64,000 bases of DNA from Chitinophaga sp. LS1 (GTDB lineage: Bacteria > Bacteroidota > Bacteroidia > Chitinophagales > Chitinophagaceae). The stretch is taken from positions 558,001 through 622,000 of the forward strand of contig NZ_CP128362.1 in the NCBI RefSeq assembly GCF_034274695.1, written 5' to 3'. This document shows positions 7,211 to 15,935 of the stretch, in pieces (position 1 is the stretch's first letter; the number at the start of each line of letters is the position of its first letter). The notes under the pieces are model-generated. The model did no database searches and had not been told where the DNA came from. It saw nothing but the letters and a program-made list of their open reading frames with translations. The translations under genes and the position numbers were made by a program.

Positions 7211-9655
7211 CTATTTAAAATTCAACGGTATCGCCACTCTCACACTATAATTCCTCCCCATATTAAACACACCTGTTCTTCCTGTCACCTCATTCTCCGC
7301 CGCATATTTCAATCTGCTCAAATGATTCTGATAAGCTACATCCGTCAGATTATTTGCTGCCAAATGCAATGAGAACAATACCTTCTTATTCTTATTCACC
7401 ACATCTGCACCAATCCCCGCATTCCACAATGTATATCCCGGTGTTGCTGTCTCCGTCTGATAAGCATAGTACACATTGTTCTGGTCAAACGTCCAATCCA
7501 TCTGTATACCCGCATACGCATTCTGGAATATACCACCTACATGTTTGAACTTTCCTTTCAACTCTGACAACCATCTTGCCGCCGGAATATTAGGCAGATA
7601 CTTTGTAGAATCTGAACCATTCGCTATTACCGCCTTCACATAGGAGAAAGTATTCTCAAAGTGCAACCAGTCTATCGGATGCGGATGTATATCAATCATC
7701 ACCTCTCCTCCATACAAATTAGCTGTTGACTGCTGATACTTGAATGCCGCATACCCCTCATCATTATCAGTCGTAGGAATTGAATCCCCACCATTCACAC
7801 TGCTCAGCTTACGGCTATAAATAAAGTTGGTAATGTGATTATAAAACAAGCTACCCGTCATTGACACGTGCTCTGAATTAAACTCCACGCCAATATCACC
7901 CTGTGTGCTCACCTCTGGCTTCAGCGACTCATTCCCATATTCATACTTGATCGTGCCTTCATGCACACCATTCGCGCCAATCTCTGAAATATTAGGCGCC
8001 CTGAAACCCCTTGCTACATTCGCTTTCAGCGTTACCTTATCACTCGCTGCATAACTCAGACCCGCACTACCAGAAATGTTGGAAAAATTCTTGCTCAGTG
8101 CATTGAACTTCTCTTCACCACCACTGCTTACCGGTTTACCATCTTCATCCAGCATCAAACCCTGCACACTGATATGTCTGTTGTCAAAACGCAGACCACC
8201 GCTGAATGTCAGCTTATCCCACGTCTTACTTGTCACCGCATAGATACCCGCGTCAAACAGGTTGTAACCTGGCACCAGGAACTCACTTCCTGAAAGAATA
8301 TTATTATGCTGCTGCATACCGTTCACACCTATAGCAGTCTGCCATCCATTCATATCAGCAAATGAATATTTCACACCATAGTTGAACGTATTCAACTTCA
8401 GGTACAACTCAGGTTCATTCGGATTTAATACATCTCCAAACTCCTGACGTCTGTTCCACTGATAACCCAGTATCACATTCAATCTGCCACCATTGTGCAT
8501 ATAGAAATCGTTATCCCATACCAATTTCTGATGGTTGATCTGCTGACGTGGCAAACCGATTGTATATGATTTGAAATCCTTATCGGTAGCGACTCCTTCT
8601 CCTGCCACGCCATTATCATTGATAGGCTTGATGAACTGACCTAGTTCATTACGATCACCTTCTACCAAACCTAACTCCTGGTTAAAGGAAGTAAAGCGCA
8701 GTACAGAAGATCCCCAGTTTTTATTGAAACCAATGCTACCACCGTAGTTCGTGTTATGGAACTTAGAGTTATACACATATCCATCGTACTTATTCTTATA
8801 ATCGTGTGCAAACTTCTGCGTACCATACACACTCCAGCTAAAACCATTTTGAGTTGTGCCTGCCAGATCTGCGTGATAGGCAATCATCCCATTGTTAGAC
8901 AGATAATTGGCGGCTATGTTGCCTTTCACATGACCTGCCGGCTCAGGAGTTGGTGGTACGATATTGACCACCCCTGCCAGCGCATCGGAACCATATACCA
9001 GTGATGCAGGGCCTTTCAGCACTTCTATTTTACTTACATTATAATCGTCGATTTCTATACCATGCTCATCACCCCATTGCTGACCTTCCTGTCTGATACC
9101 ATCGCCTATTACCACTACACGGTTGTAACCCAGACCACGGATGAACGGCTTGGATATAGCCGGACCCGTCGTCAGCTGACTTACCCCTGGTAGCTTGGCC
9201 ACTGCATCAATGATATTGGTAGATATATTTGATTCCAGATAATCTTTTCTGATAATGTTCACCGGAGTCGGGTTTTGCTTTAGCGATGTCGCCTGACTCA
9301 CACCTGTAACCACTACTTCATTTTCTTCAATCACTTTAGTACTCAGACCAAAGTTGATGTTGGTAGCGCCATTCACCTGAACGGTTTGCGTGAGGGTCGC
9401 ATAACCAATGAAATGTACCTCTACCAGGAATTTTCCTTTTGGTAAATTTTTGATCTCGTAATGACCCTGCGCATCTGTAGAAGCCCCTACATGCAGGTCT
9501 GGCAAATAAACGGTCACTCCCGGTAATGGGGTATTATTCGATTTGTCTGTAACCGATCCACTCAGTGAGTTGCCGGCATCATCATCGGCAAAGGCAGGAG
9601 AATAAAGAGAAAGTCCTGTCAGTATACTTAATATAACAACACGCAGGTAGTGCAT
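7211..9655 (-). CDS. TonB-dependent outer-membrane receptor
   Basis: 814 residues. In order: signal peptide (ending near AFA), a carboxypeptidase-regulatory-like domain (GSVTDKSNNTPLPGVTVYLPDLHVGASTDAQGHYEI), a plug domain (KLPGVSQLTTGPAISKPFIRGLGYNRVVVIGDGIRQEGQQWGDEHGIEID), and a 22-strand barrel ending NMGRNYSVRVAIPLNFK. It is an uptake receptor rather than a SusC protein: it is shorter and has no SusD partner. The short His-containing protein encoded just upstream (9741-10079) suggests a metal or metal-chelate ligand, which is inference. Transcribed leftward towards a shared terminator. Confidence 0.9.
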   Translation of the reverse strand: MHYLRVVILSILTGLSLYSPAFADDDAGNSLSGSVTDKSNNTPLPGVTVYLPDLHVGASTDAQGHYEIKNLPKGKFLVEVHFIGYATLTQTVQVNGATNINFGLSTKVIEENEVVVTGVSQATSLKQNPTPVNIIRKDYLESNISTNIIDAVAKLPGVSQLTTGPAISKPFIRGLGYNRVVVIGDGIRQEGQQWGDEHGIEIDDYNVSKIEVLKGPASLVYGSDALAGVVNIVPPTPEPAGHVKGNIAANYLSNNGMIAYHADLAGTTQNGFSWSVYGTQKFAHDYKNKYDGYVYNSKFHNTNYGGSIGFNKNWGSSVLRFTSFNQELGLVEGDRNELGQFIKPINDNGVAGEGVATDKDFKSYTIGLPRQQINHQKLVWDNDFYMHNGGRLNVILGYQWNRRQEFGDVLNPNEPELYLKLNTFNYGVKYSFADMNGWQTAIGVNGMQQHNNILSGSEFLVPGYNLFDAGIYAVTSKTWDKLTFSGGLRFDNRHISVQGLMLDEDGKPVSSGGEEKFNALSKNFSNISGSAGLSYAASDKVTLKANVARGFRAPNISEIGANGVHEGTIKYEYGNESLKPEVSTQGDIGVEFNSEHVSMTGSLFYNHITNFIYSRKLSSVNGGDSIPTTDNDEGYAAFKYQQSTANLYGGEVMIDIHPHPIDWLHFENTFSYVKAVIANGSDSTKYLPNIPAARWLSELKGKFKHVGGIFQNAYAGIQMDWTFDQNNVYYAYQTETATPGYTLWNAGIGADVVNKNKKVLFSLHLAANNLTDVAYQNHLSRLKYAAENEVTGRTGVFNMGRNYSVRVAIPLNFK

Positions 9656-9740
9656 AAAAATAAAATAGTTTAGAATAAATGCATGAATGCATGCATAGCG
9701 ATTGACATTGCGTCAATTCAATCAGATATAAAAGAGATGA

Positions 9741-10079
9741 TTAAAGAAAAGAAACGGCAGGAGGTGCCCGGGGGGATAACATGCGGTAATCTTCCTGCGT
9801 AATTGCCGGAATAACCGGGTTAGCATAACTCCACAATACAGATTGCTCCAGCACAGCAAAGAAAGTACTGGTGTGCTGATAAGGTTCCGGCTCTATCTGC
9901 AGGAACTTACAGTGTTGGTGTTTGATAGAAAAAGCAAGTCCATCGTGCGGGATAGGCGCGTCCCTGGTATCATGGTGATCCATGAATACCTGGTGTATGA
10001 ATTCCCTGGGGGTCGTATTAAAAGTAAATACGCCCAGGAGCAGGATCGCCAGTATCTTATGTAGGAACCTGTTTTTCAA
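9741..10079 (-). CDS. Small exported His-containing protein upstream of TonB receptor
   Basis: 112 residues with an N-terminal hydrophobic segment (KILAILLLGVFTFNTTPREF). The middle is rich in histidine: HQVFMDHHDTRD, PHDGLAFSIKHQHCKF. Similar short proteins often precede TonB-dependent receptors in Bacteroidota and are suspected metal-handling partners; no function is established here. The 85-base gap to the receptor has no obvious terminator, so the two are probably co-transcribed. Confidence 0.65.
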   Translation of the reverse strand: MKNRFLHKILAILLLGVFTFNTTPREFIHQVFMDHHDTRDAPIPHDGLAFSIKHQHCKFLQIEPEPYQHTSTFFAVLEQSVLWSYANPVIPAITQEDYRMLSPRAPPAVSFL

Positions 10080-10154
10080 AGTGAAACAAAGGTAGTGGAA
10101 TTCCTAATAAATGCAACAATGTTGTTAAATATAATGATGAGTGGTGAAAAAGAT

Positions 10155-10182
10155 AAGGGACGTATGTCGCCATACGTCCCTT
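10155..10182. terminator. Hairpin terminator after the DUF1501 gene
   Basis: A perfect 12-bp stem (AAGGGACGTATG at 10155-10166 and its complement at 10171-10182) with a 4-base loop. It is flanked by A-rich and T-rich runs and sits beyond the tandem repeats that follow the DUF1501 gene. Confidence 0.75.
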
Positions 10183-10199
10183 ATTATATATTAAATATT

Positions 10200-10405
10200 A
10201 TTGGCTATACCTTCACTTTCAGTATAGATCTCACTTCCTGGTACACCATTATTGGCTATACCTTCACTTTCAGCATAGATCTCACTTCCTGGTTACTCCA
10301 TTATTGGCTATACCTTCATTTTCAGCATAGATCTCACTTCCTTGTTACTCCATTATCGGCTACACCTTCACTTTCAGCATAGATCTCACTTCCTGGTACA
10401 CCCCA
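10200..10405 (-). repeat. Four tandem 51-52-bp units: the 3' end of the DUF1501 gene copied three extra times
   Basis: Units start at 10200, 10251, 10303 and 10355. The last unit is the genuine end of the DUF1501 gene, encoding about the last 15 residues (QEVRSMLKVKV and before) plus the stop. The three downstream copies carry the same codons with one to three substitutions each and are not in one open frame with the gene. Read directly from the sequence. Confidence 0.9.
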
Positions 10406-11943
10406 TTCTGCAAACGGGCATAGAAGATACCAGCTGCCAGCTTTTTGCTGTCAAACACCGTTGTATACTCCCCTCCTGCCAACACATTATTCACTGGCAC
10501 CGCCACCAAACGACCCATGGTATCAAAGATCTGGATCATAGTATGCCCGCCACGTGTTTTGTACTTCAGGGTTGTTGTATCTACAAACGGGTTAGGATAG
10601 TTGGTTATCAACCCCTTACTACCGTTATTCACATCGTCGATACCTGTAATAGTACCACAGGCTATACCGCTTACAATTGGCAAGCGCTGGTAATCCTTGA
10701 ACAAAATAGACTGCAACGTCGTATTATCTACACAGAACCATTGTTCCAGCAGACTCGCATATACTGACCGGAAATCATACTGCATCGGGGTATTATCCGC
10801 CACCGACCCGCTATCCGGAATATCCGGCGAAGTCCCCAGGATCCCCTGCTGTACATAATCACCAAATACAATCATCGGCGCAGCAGCACCGTGATCCGTA
10901 CCCATACTGCTGTTTGATTTGATACGACGGCCAAATTCAGAGAAGGTCATACCCACCACTCTGCGGGACGCTTTCAGTTTGGTCAGGTCATCCATAAATG
11001 CCTTGATTCCTTCTGACAGTTCCTGCAATAGTTCTGCGTGATAACCGGTGGTGTTATCTCCCCCCTGTGTCTGGCTGGCGTGGGTATCAAAAAAGCCCAT
11101 GCTCACCATGTACATTCTGGTCTTCAGACCACCTGCCACCAGTCTGGCCACGATCTTCAGCTGTCTGCCCAGTTGCGTATCAGGATATGCACTTTGAGAA
11201 GTGACATTCTGCGCCGCTTTCTTGATAGCATCAGAGAACTTATTTGTCTGCTTGGCGATCAGGCGTATATAAGCCAGTTCTACCCCTGCATGCGTATCCG
11301 GAACCGGGTCCGTTACGTCATCTAACAGGTTATAAAAGTCCGTCGCACTGGAAATCGCAATCCCCGTATTGGTATTCGCCCCCTGGAAAGCAGGAGATAC
11401 GATAGAACCAATCTGGATCGCCAGCGGATCAGGATTATCATCATTCGGGTAACCATCAGGATAACCCGGGTATTGTGTATCAAGATAACGACCTCCCCAT
11501 CCGGTTTCGACAATCTCATTCGCATCAGAACCAGATACCCAGATATCGGTAGCGCGGAAGTGAGAGTAGTTTGGTGAAGGATAGCCTACGCTCTGGATGA
11601 TGCAGACCTTCCCTTCTTCATATAACTGCTGCACCCCGGTCATAGCAGGATGTAGCCCTGTTTTTACATTATTCACCAGTGGTAACAGCTTACCCTGGGG
11701 GATGGCGATATTTGGACGAATAGCCTGGTATTTATCATAGAGATCGATAGGCACGACCATGTTCAGGCCATCGTTCCCACCGACCAGCTGGATCATAACC
11801 AGAACGTGATCGTTGTCCGCCGAAGCACTTTCAAGTGCCGACAATAATGAGGAAGAGCCAAAAGCCTTTACAGCAAACCCGTTGATGAAGGTTGGCAGAA
11901 TAGCGGCTGGCGCGGTATATTTAAGAAAATCTCTACGTTTCAT
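10360..11943 (-). CDS. DUF1501 domain protein with C-terminal type IX secretion (T9SS) sorting domain
   Basis: 527 residues. It begins MKRRDFLKYTAPAA, a twin-arginine-like leader, followed by DUF1501 hallmarks: VMIQLVGGNDGLNMVVP, FDTHASQTQGGDNTTGYHAELLQELSEGI and the MTFSEFGRR...GTDHGAAAPM block that recalls sulfatase/phosphatase-fold proteins. The last ~85 residues (NYPNPFVDTTTLKYK ... GGEYTTVFDSKKLAAGIFYARL ... RSMLKVKV) form a T9SS type A sorting domain, so the protein is probably exported across the outer membrane. It follows the DUF1800 gene by 28 bases, the usual pairing; the biochemical role of the pair is unknown. Its 3' end is tandemly repeated downstream. Confidence 0.92.
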   Translation of the reverse strand: MKRRDFLKYTAPAAILPTFINGFAVKAFGSSSLLSALESASADNDHVLVMIQLVGGNDGLNMVVPIDLYDKYQAIRPNIAIPQGKLLPLVNNVKTGLHPAMTGVQQLYEEGKVCIIQSVGYPSPNYSHFRATDIWVSGSDANEIVETGWGGRYLDTQYPGYPDGYPNDDNPDPLAIQIGSIVSPAFQGANTNTGIAISSATDFYNLLDDVTDPVPDTHAGVELAYIRLIAKQTNKFSDAIKKAAQNVTSQSAYPDTQLGRQLKIVARLVAGGLKTRMYMVSMGFFDTHASQTQGGDNTTGYHAELLQELSEGIKAFMDDLTKLKASRRVVGMTFSEFGRRIKSNSSMGTDHGAAAPMIVFGDYVQQGILGTSPDIPDSGSVADNTPMQYDFRSVYASLLEQWFCVDNTTLQSILFKDYQRLPIVSGIACGTITGIDDVNNGSKGLITNYPNPFVDTTTLKYKTRGGHTMIQIFDTMGRLVAVPVNNVLAGGEYTTVFDSKKLAAGIFYARLQNGVYQEVRSMLKVKV

Positions 11944-11971
11944 ATTGATAGAGTATAGGTCTTTCTAAAGA

Positions 11972-13615
11972 TCAGGATAGTTGATATTCGGATAGGTTCA
12001 TCAGGTATTTGTACAGCGTACGCAGGCGGCTTTCAACGACTGTGCGCAATGCGGTATCGGTAGGATAGGCTACCCAGGCATTCCAGGCATCTGTCCAGTA
12101 GTAGTCGCTGTCAGGGTTCTGGCCACTGAGCAGGATGGTGTTTTTAAACCATGCCTTGGTGGTGTCAGATACACCTATACGGTACAAAATATCCAGAGAG
12201 TCAGAGATCAGTTGTTTTGGATCGGAAGGATTGGAGAGTCTTTGTGCAAAGGCCATCACATCGATCGCCACACCTGCATAACCACCTTCGCTAATCATGG
12301 CATCGGTGATCTGGTTACGCTTAGGCAGGGTATCGGTGTTGATCCACATCTCATGGTATTGAGGTTCCTGGTAGTAAGGCTGCCAACCGGCTACCTGTGG
12401 TGGTTCGCCAATGTCCTGCAGCATGCTGGCTGCGTGAGAGCGTAGCCTGTCCCAGGAGTCGTAGGCATCCATATAGGCAGTAGGGAAGGTAACGCCGAAT
12501 TCGCGCACCATACCTACGTTGTGATCGATCGGACTTTTGATGAGTGCTGACATATTCAGCGGATCGAAGAAGTGCTCACTCTTGAAGAGGGCCCTGAGTA
12601 CTGGCAGCAGATCGTAGTTATTATTTCTGAAAATGTCTGCCAGTGGGGTGATCACATTTGTCTCTACCGCATCGTCGATGAGGTAGTATACAAACCAGCG
12701 GTATAATTTGCGAACGATAAATTTCGCGCATTCCGGCTGGGCAAAGATGATGGTCAGCAGGTCATCGAGTTCAGTCGCGCCATCCTGACCGGTTTTGCCG
12801 GTGATCTTTTTATTGCTGTAAAAGTCGGAGAATTCTTTGTTTTCGATATCGTGCTCGGTACTCTCAAAGTACGTAGTGATGGTATTGGCATTGATGCGGA
12901 AACCAGTAAGCACGCGGGCGGTAGCACGCACGTCTTCTTCGGTGTAGTGGCTATCGGGGCCTTTACCAACGGTGAACAATTCATGGAGTTCACGTGCATA
13001 GTTTTCATCCGCGCCCGCTTTGGAGTTGAGGTATCCGTTCAGATATCTCAGCATGGCAGGGTCGAGGGTGATTGCTTTCGTGAGTGTTTTGAAATTGCCC
13101 ACAGCGTTTGCACGCAGGGTGGTGTTGTACTTGTAGATGTAGCGGGAGTCGTGGGTCATATCCATTTCAGTCACGAAGTGGTTATGCCAGAAGAGCGTCA
13201 TTTTCTCCTGTATGCTACGGCCTTGATTGATCATGACACCAAGCCACCAGGCTTTGTAGGAGTTCCAGCGTTTGCCATCTTCATCATCGGAGGAAGGTGG
13301 GGGTGAGTACACCCAGGTTTCGCCGGGAAGTATGCCATGTTCATCCTCGCCATAGATGTTGACAGGTTGAGTAGTAACGGCGGTGACGGTGGTGAGCAGG
13401 GCTTCCACGGCCTGGTCCATGCCGAGACTTTTCACCCATGCAATATCTTCAGGAGTGGCGCCAAACATGGTACGTTTGAGCAGGTGCACTGCCTGGGCGG
13501 TATCGAAAGTGCCGGTGTATGCGGAAATACCTGAATCCGTACGCGAACCGGTGGTAGTCGCTTTCACTGCTGGCTGTCGTTTTGCTGATAGCGAAAGGAA
13601 TTGTCTGCGATCCAT
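11972..13615 (-). CDS. DUF1800 domain protein
   Basis: 547 residues beginning MDRRQFLSLSAKRQ. It carries typical DUF1800 segments: HLLKRTMFGATPEDI, KMTLFWHNHFVTEMDMTHDSRYIYKYNTTLRANAVGNFKTL, DPAMLRYLNGYLNSKAGADENYARELHELFTVG and IGEPPQVAGWQPYYQEP. DUF1800 genes are nearly always followed by a DUF1501 gene, as here; together they are thought to be exported, but the reaction is not known. First gene of a leftward two-gene operon. Confidence 0.92.
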   Translation of the reverse strand: MDRRQFLSLSAKRQPAVKATTTGSRTDSGISAYTGTFDTAQAVHLLKRTMFGATPEDIAWVKSLGMDQAVEALLTTVTAVTTQPVNIYGEDEHGILPGETWVYSPPPSSDDEDGKRWNSYKAWWLGVMINQGRSIQEKMTLFWHNHFVTEMDMTHDSRYIYKYNTTLRANAVGNFKTLTKAITLDPAMLRYLNGYLNSKAGADENYARELHELFTVGKGPDSHYTEEDVRATARVLTGFRINANTITTYFESTEHDIENKEFSDFYSNKKITGKTGQDGATELDDLLTIIFAQPECAKFIVRKLYRWFVYYLIDDAVETNVITPLADIFRNNNYDLLPVLRALFKSEHFFDPLNMSALIKSPIDHNVGMVREFGVTFPTAYMDAYDSWDRLRSHAASMLQDIGEPPQVAGWQPYYQEPQYHEMWINTDTLPKRNQITDAMISEGGYAGVAIDVMAFAQRLSNPSDPKQLISDSLDILYRIGVSDTTKAWFKNTILLSGQNPDSDYYWTDAWNAWVAYPTDTALRTVVESRLRTLYKYLMNLSEYQLS

Positions 13616-13784
13616 AAGGTAATTGATATGGTTATATGGTATTAGGGATGAGTTTTAAAATATAGGCTTTTACACGGTACCTGAATAAGGGTACAAGTTA
13701 GTAAAAATTTTAATGAATGGAAGGAAAATTGTGGATTTGTTTATGGATTATTTCAACCTTCAATTCAATATGATATTATGCTTA

Positions 13785-13815
13785 TCATTTTGAAATTCAT
13801 TTAATTTCAAAATGA
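13785..13815. promoter_or_regulatory. Perfect 12-bp inverted repeat upstream of the S24-like gene
   Basis: TCATTTTGAAAT (13785-13796) and its exact complement (13804-13815) flank a 7-base spacer, 86 bases before the ATG of the next gene and 170 bases before the divergent DUF1800 start. It is AT-rich and not followed by a T-run, so an operator is more likely than a terminator. No binding protein is known. Confidence 0.45.
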
Positions 13816-13900
13816 CAGAACTTTTGTCAGCCCTTGTTTACAAAGGAAAAACCGCCTATATTCATTTAGACCAAAACAATTAAAAGACATTAATCTCAGG

Positions 13901-14410
13901 ATGATGATTGAGCTCAACGATGATAATTCAGTTTCTAATTACTTTAAATCTGCCAGGTTAGGTATTAATAGTATTGCAACATTATTCGATCGGCATGAGA
14001 AGGAGATTCCGGTTTATGATGAGCATGTTCAGTTAGCGGATCTGGTATCCAACCCCGAGGCAGTGCTACCTGTTTACACATTGACTGGGAATATTTTTAA
14101 AAGAGGGGAATTGTATATCTACATGAAAGATAATAGTTTACTTCCTGCATGGGATAAGCATGACCTGATTTTATTGAAGAGTGTTGACCAGGCGGTACTG
14201 GTAGCTGGTGATAAGTATTATTTCGTGCTGGAAGATAAGAGGGAATTAGCGGGTGTTTTAACACATGATGAGACTCATTTTATTATCACACCTGATAATG
14301 AGGAGTATGATAAGGAATGGTTGAAACCCAGTGCTGTTCTAAAGATGTACAAAATTATGGGCGGGTTAAAAAAGGAAGAGGCGCTCAGGGAGCGGGAGAA
14401 AAAGGGATAA
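13901..14410 (+). CDS. S24/LexA-fold-like protein without a DNA-binding domain
   Basis: 169 residues. The central part (RGELYIYMKDNSLLPAWDKHDLILLK, then AGDKYYFVLEDKRELAGVL and FIITPDNEEYDKEWLKPSAVLKMYKIMGG) has the pattern of the peptidase S24 (LexA/CI C-terminal) fold: a serine in the first motif, a [Y/F]-V-[L/V] strand, a lysine/arginine in the second motif and a closing KMYKI strand. The N-terminal ~55 residues do not look like an HTH. It could be a degenerate phage-repressor relative or a signalling protein. The fold assignment is inference from motif spacing; function unknown. Confidence 0.55.
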   Translation: MMIELNDDNSVSNYFKSARLGINSIATLFDRHEKEIPVYDEHVQLADLVSNPEAVLPVYTLTGNIFKRGELYIYMKDNSLLPAWDKHDLILLKSVDQAVLVAGDKYYFVLEDKRELAGVLTHDETHFIITPDNEEYDKEWLKPSAVLKMYKIMGGLKKEEALREREKKG

Positions 14411-14471
14411 GCCACCCCTGAAGATTCAGGGATGGGGTGCTGGAAAAACCATATTTGAAGTCAATGAGCAA

Positions 14472-14879
14472 TTATTCAAATTCTACTCCTAACTCTTTCC
14501 AGTATTCTTCACATTCTTTCAATTCTCTTTCCCTGATTTCTTCTTCGGTTGGAAGAGGTTTTGTTCGACCTCCAAACCTGGGTACAAATGGCCATTCTTC
14601 CAGCAATTTCACATCTGCCGGATTATTTGGATCAAAAGACCTTCTCAACCAATAACCAGGTCCCACCTCTTTCATCCGATTTCCATATGCAAACCTATAT
14701 CCCGTTGAAGCACTAACCGGCGTGCCTTTTCTGGACATTTCACTCAAATATTTCAATTCCGCACTCATTTCTTCTGCCTGCTCTTTCGTCTTAATAATTT
14801 CATGCAGGGAATTAGGTACGTAGTACCTTTTATTCTCGATAGTTGGGCGCTTAGGCTTTTTTACCCGTATTCTAATCAT
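14472..14879 (-). CDS. Hypothetical protein, second gene of a DUF6934-type cassette
   Basis: 135 residues with a very basic start (MIRIRVKKPKRP) and an acidic C-terminal helix (TEEEIRERELKECEEYWKELGVEF). Its start overlaps the stop of the upstream gene by 4 bases (ATGA), so the two are translationally coupled. I do not recognise the family. The middle contains GYWLRRSFDPNNPADVKLLEEWPFVPRFGG. The strict coupling suggests a protein pair such as a toxin-antitoxin or a complex; this is inference only. Confidence 0.65.
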   Translation of the reverse strand: MIRIRVKKPKRPTIENKRYYVPNSLHEIIKTKEQAEEMSAELKYLSEMSRKGTPVSASTGYRFAYGNRMKEVGPGYWLRRSFDPNNPADVKLLEEWPFVPRFGGRTKPLPTEEEIRERELKECEEYWKELGVEFE

Positions 14880-15436
14880 TTATGTATTTTTTCAAAAGTG
14901 AAATAATTAAACATCGTTTCTAACTCTCTATTTTTTTCTAATTCTTCTTTATCTAACTTCTCGAACAGAGTTTCTATATCCCTGAAATCAAATGGGTTTT
15001 CATAAAATCCTGTTCCTTTCCTTTTTACCCTCACGTAATATTTAATACCATACATCACAAATCGCTCACTCAAATAATCATAATTCTGCTTAATCATCCG
15101 GAAGTAGTAGTAAGCCCTGGAATTGGTTGATCCATCTAAACCAACCATGCGATAAGGATTTCTATCTAAATACCCTTTTGCAAAATTCAAAATGGTCGAA
15201 AACGCCATGGAATAATCAGCATGATTTATACTCTCCATATCTTTTATTCGCCCCTTTCTATCCACCGGGCCAAATGCCAGATTATACGTATCATTAAATA
15301 GTTCCTGCGGCTTATCGTCTATTTGCATTTTGATCCTCTTTTTTCTTCCACTCCTCAAAACCGTATAAAAAAATCCCTCATTCCCTTTCTCAACATCAAC
15401 CTGATATACCCTATCAAAATCAAGCTTAACAAACAT
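14876..15436 (-). CDS. DUF6934-like protein
   Basis: 186 residues. The arrangement 'VLRSGRKKRIKMQIDDKPQELFNDTYNLAFGPVDRKGRIKDMESINHADYSMAFSTILNFAKGYLDRNPYRMVGLDGSTNSRAYYYFRMIKQNYDYLSERFVMYGI' matches my memory of DUF6934: a phenotypically unassigned Bacteroidota family with an 'N-L-A-F-G' strand, a long helix and a 'G-S-T-x-x-R-x-x-x-Y' motif. These genes usually precede a small gene, as here (ATGA overlap with 14472-14879). The cassette has no other neighbours in its direction, consistent with a mobile or defence-type unit, though nothing in the sequence proves that. Confidence 0.65.
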   Translation of the reverse strand: MFVKLDFDRVYQVDVEKGNEGFFYTVLRSGRKKRIKMQIDDKPQELFNDTYNLAFGPVDRKGRIKDMESINHADYSMAFSTILNFAKGYLDRNPYRMVGLDGSTNSRAYYYFRMIKQNYDYLSERFVMYGIKYYVRVKRKGTGFYENPFDFRDIETLFEKLDKEELEKNRELETMFNYFTFEKIHK

Positions 15437-15935
15437 TGAATGCTATTTTAAAATGGATTAACAATACGCTCCCCTCCCGCACTTCCATGCGCTCAATTTC
15501 TTCCTCATAAAGTATATCTTATCTAATATCGAATAGTACTACCTGTGGCGAATAATACTACCCTAAATGGCTAATTGATTTTCCGGTTTTTCAATTGATA
15601 ATAAAAACACCCATCCCCTCTAAAACACAATAGCCGCGAAGGATCTACCGACCCTCGCAGCTATACCATAAATGTACAGAGATAAACAATTACCTCCCTA
15701 CTATTTTCCATTCATTTTAAAAATGAACAAACTCAAATGAATAAACTCATCTCCCGCTCTTTCTCATTCACTGCCACCTCCTCCCCGCCATCACTCATTT
15801 TGATGAGGTATTAACGCTAATCAGAAATTTTATAAAAGAACAAGAATTTTAAGCTAAATCCAATTGACTCAAAATGCAATAAAACAATGTGTTCTAAATA
15901 ACAAAGCTTGCATCGCACTGCCAGATTCGAAATTG
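15437..15935. other. AT-rich intergenic stretch without a supported gene
   Basis: About 500 bases between the DUF6934 gene's start and the end of the next leftward gene. I see no convincing reading frame. An imperfect hairpin near 15631-15665 (TAGCCGCGAAGG with CCTCGCAGCTA) may terminate the leftward gene 15936-16607. The remainder should hold the DUF6934 cassette promoter. Confidence 0.5.

Noticed and set aside
10200..10405. Possible CRISPR-like or minisatellite array
   Set aside because: Units are contiguous without spacers and equal the 3' end of the adjacent DUF1501 gene.
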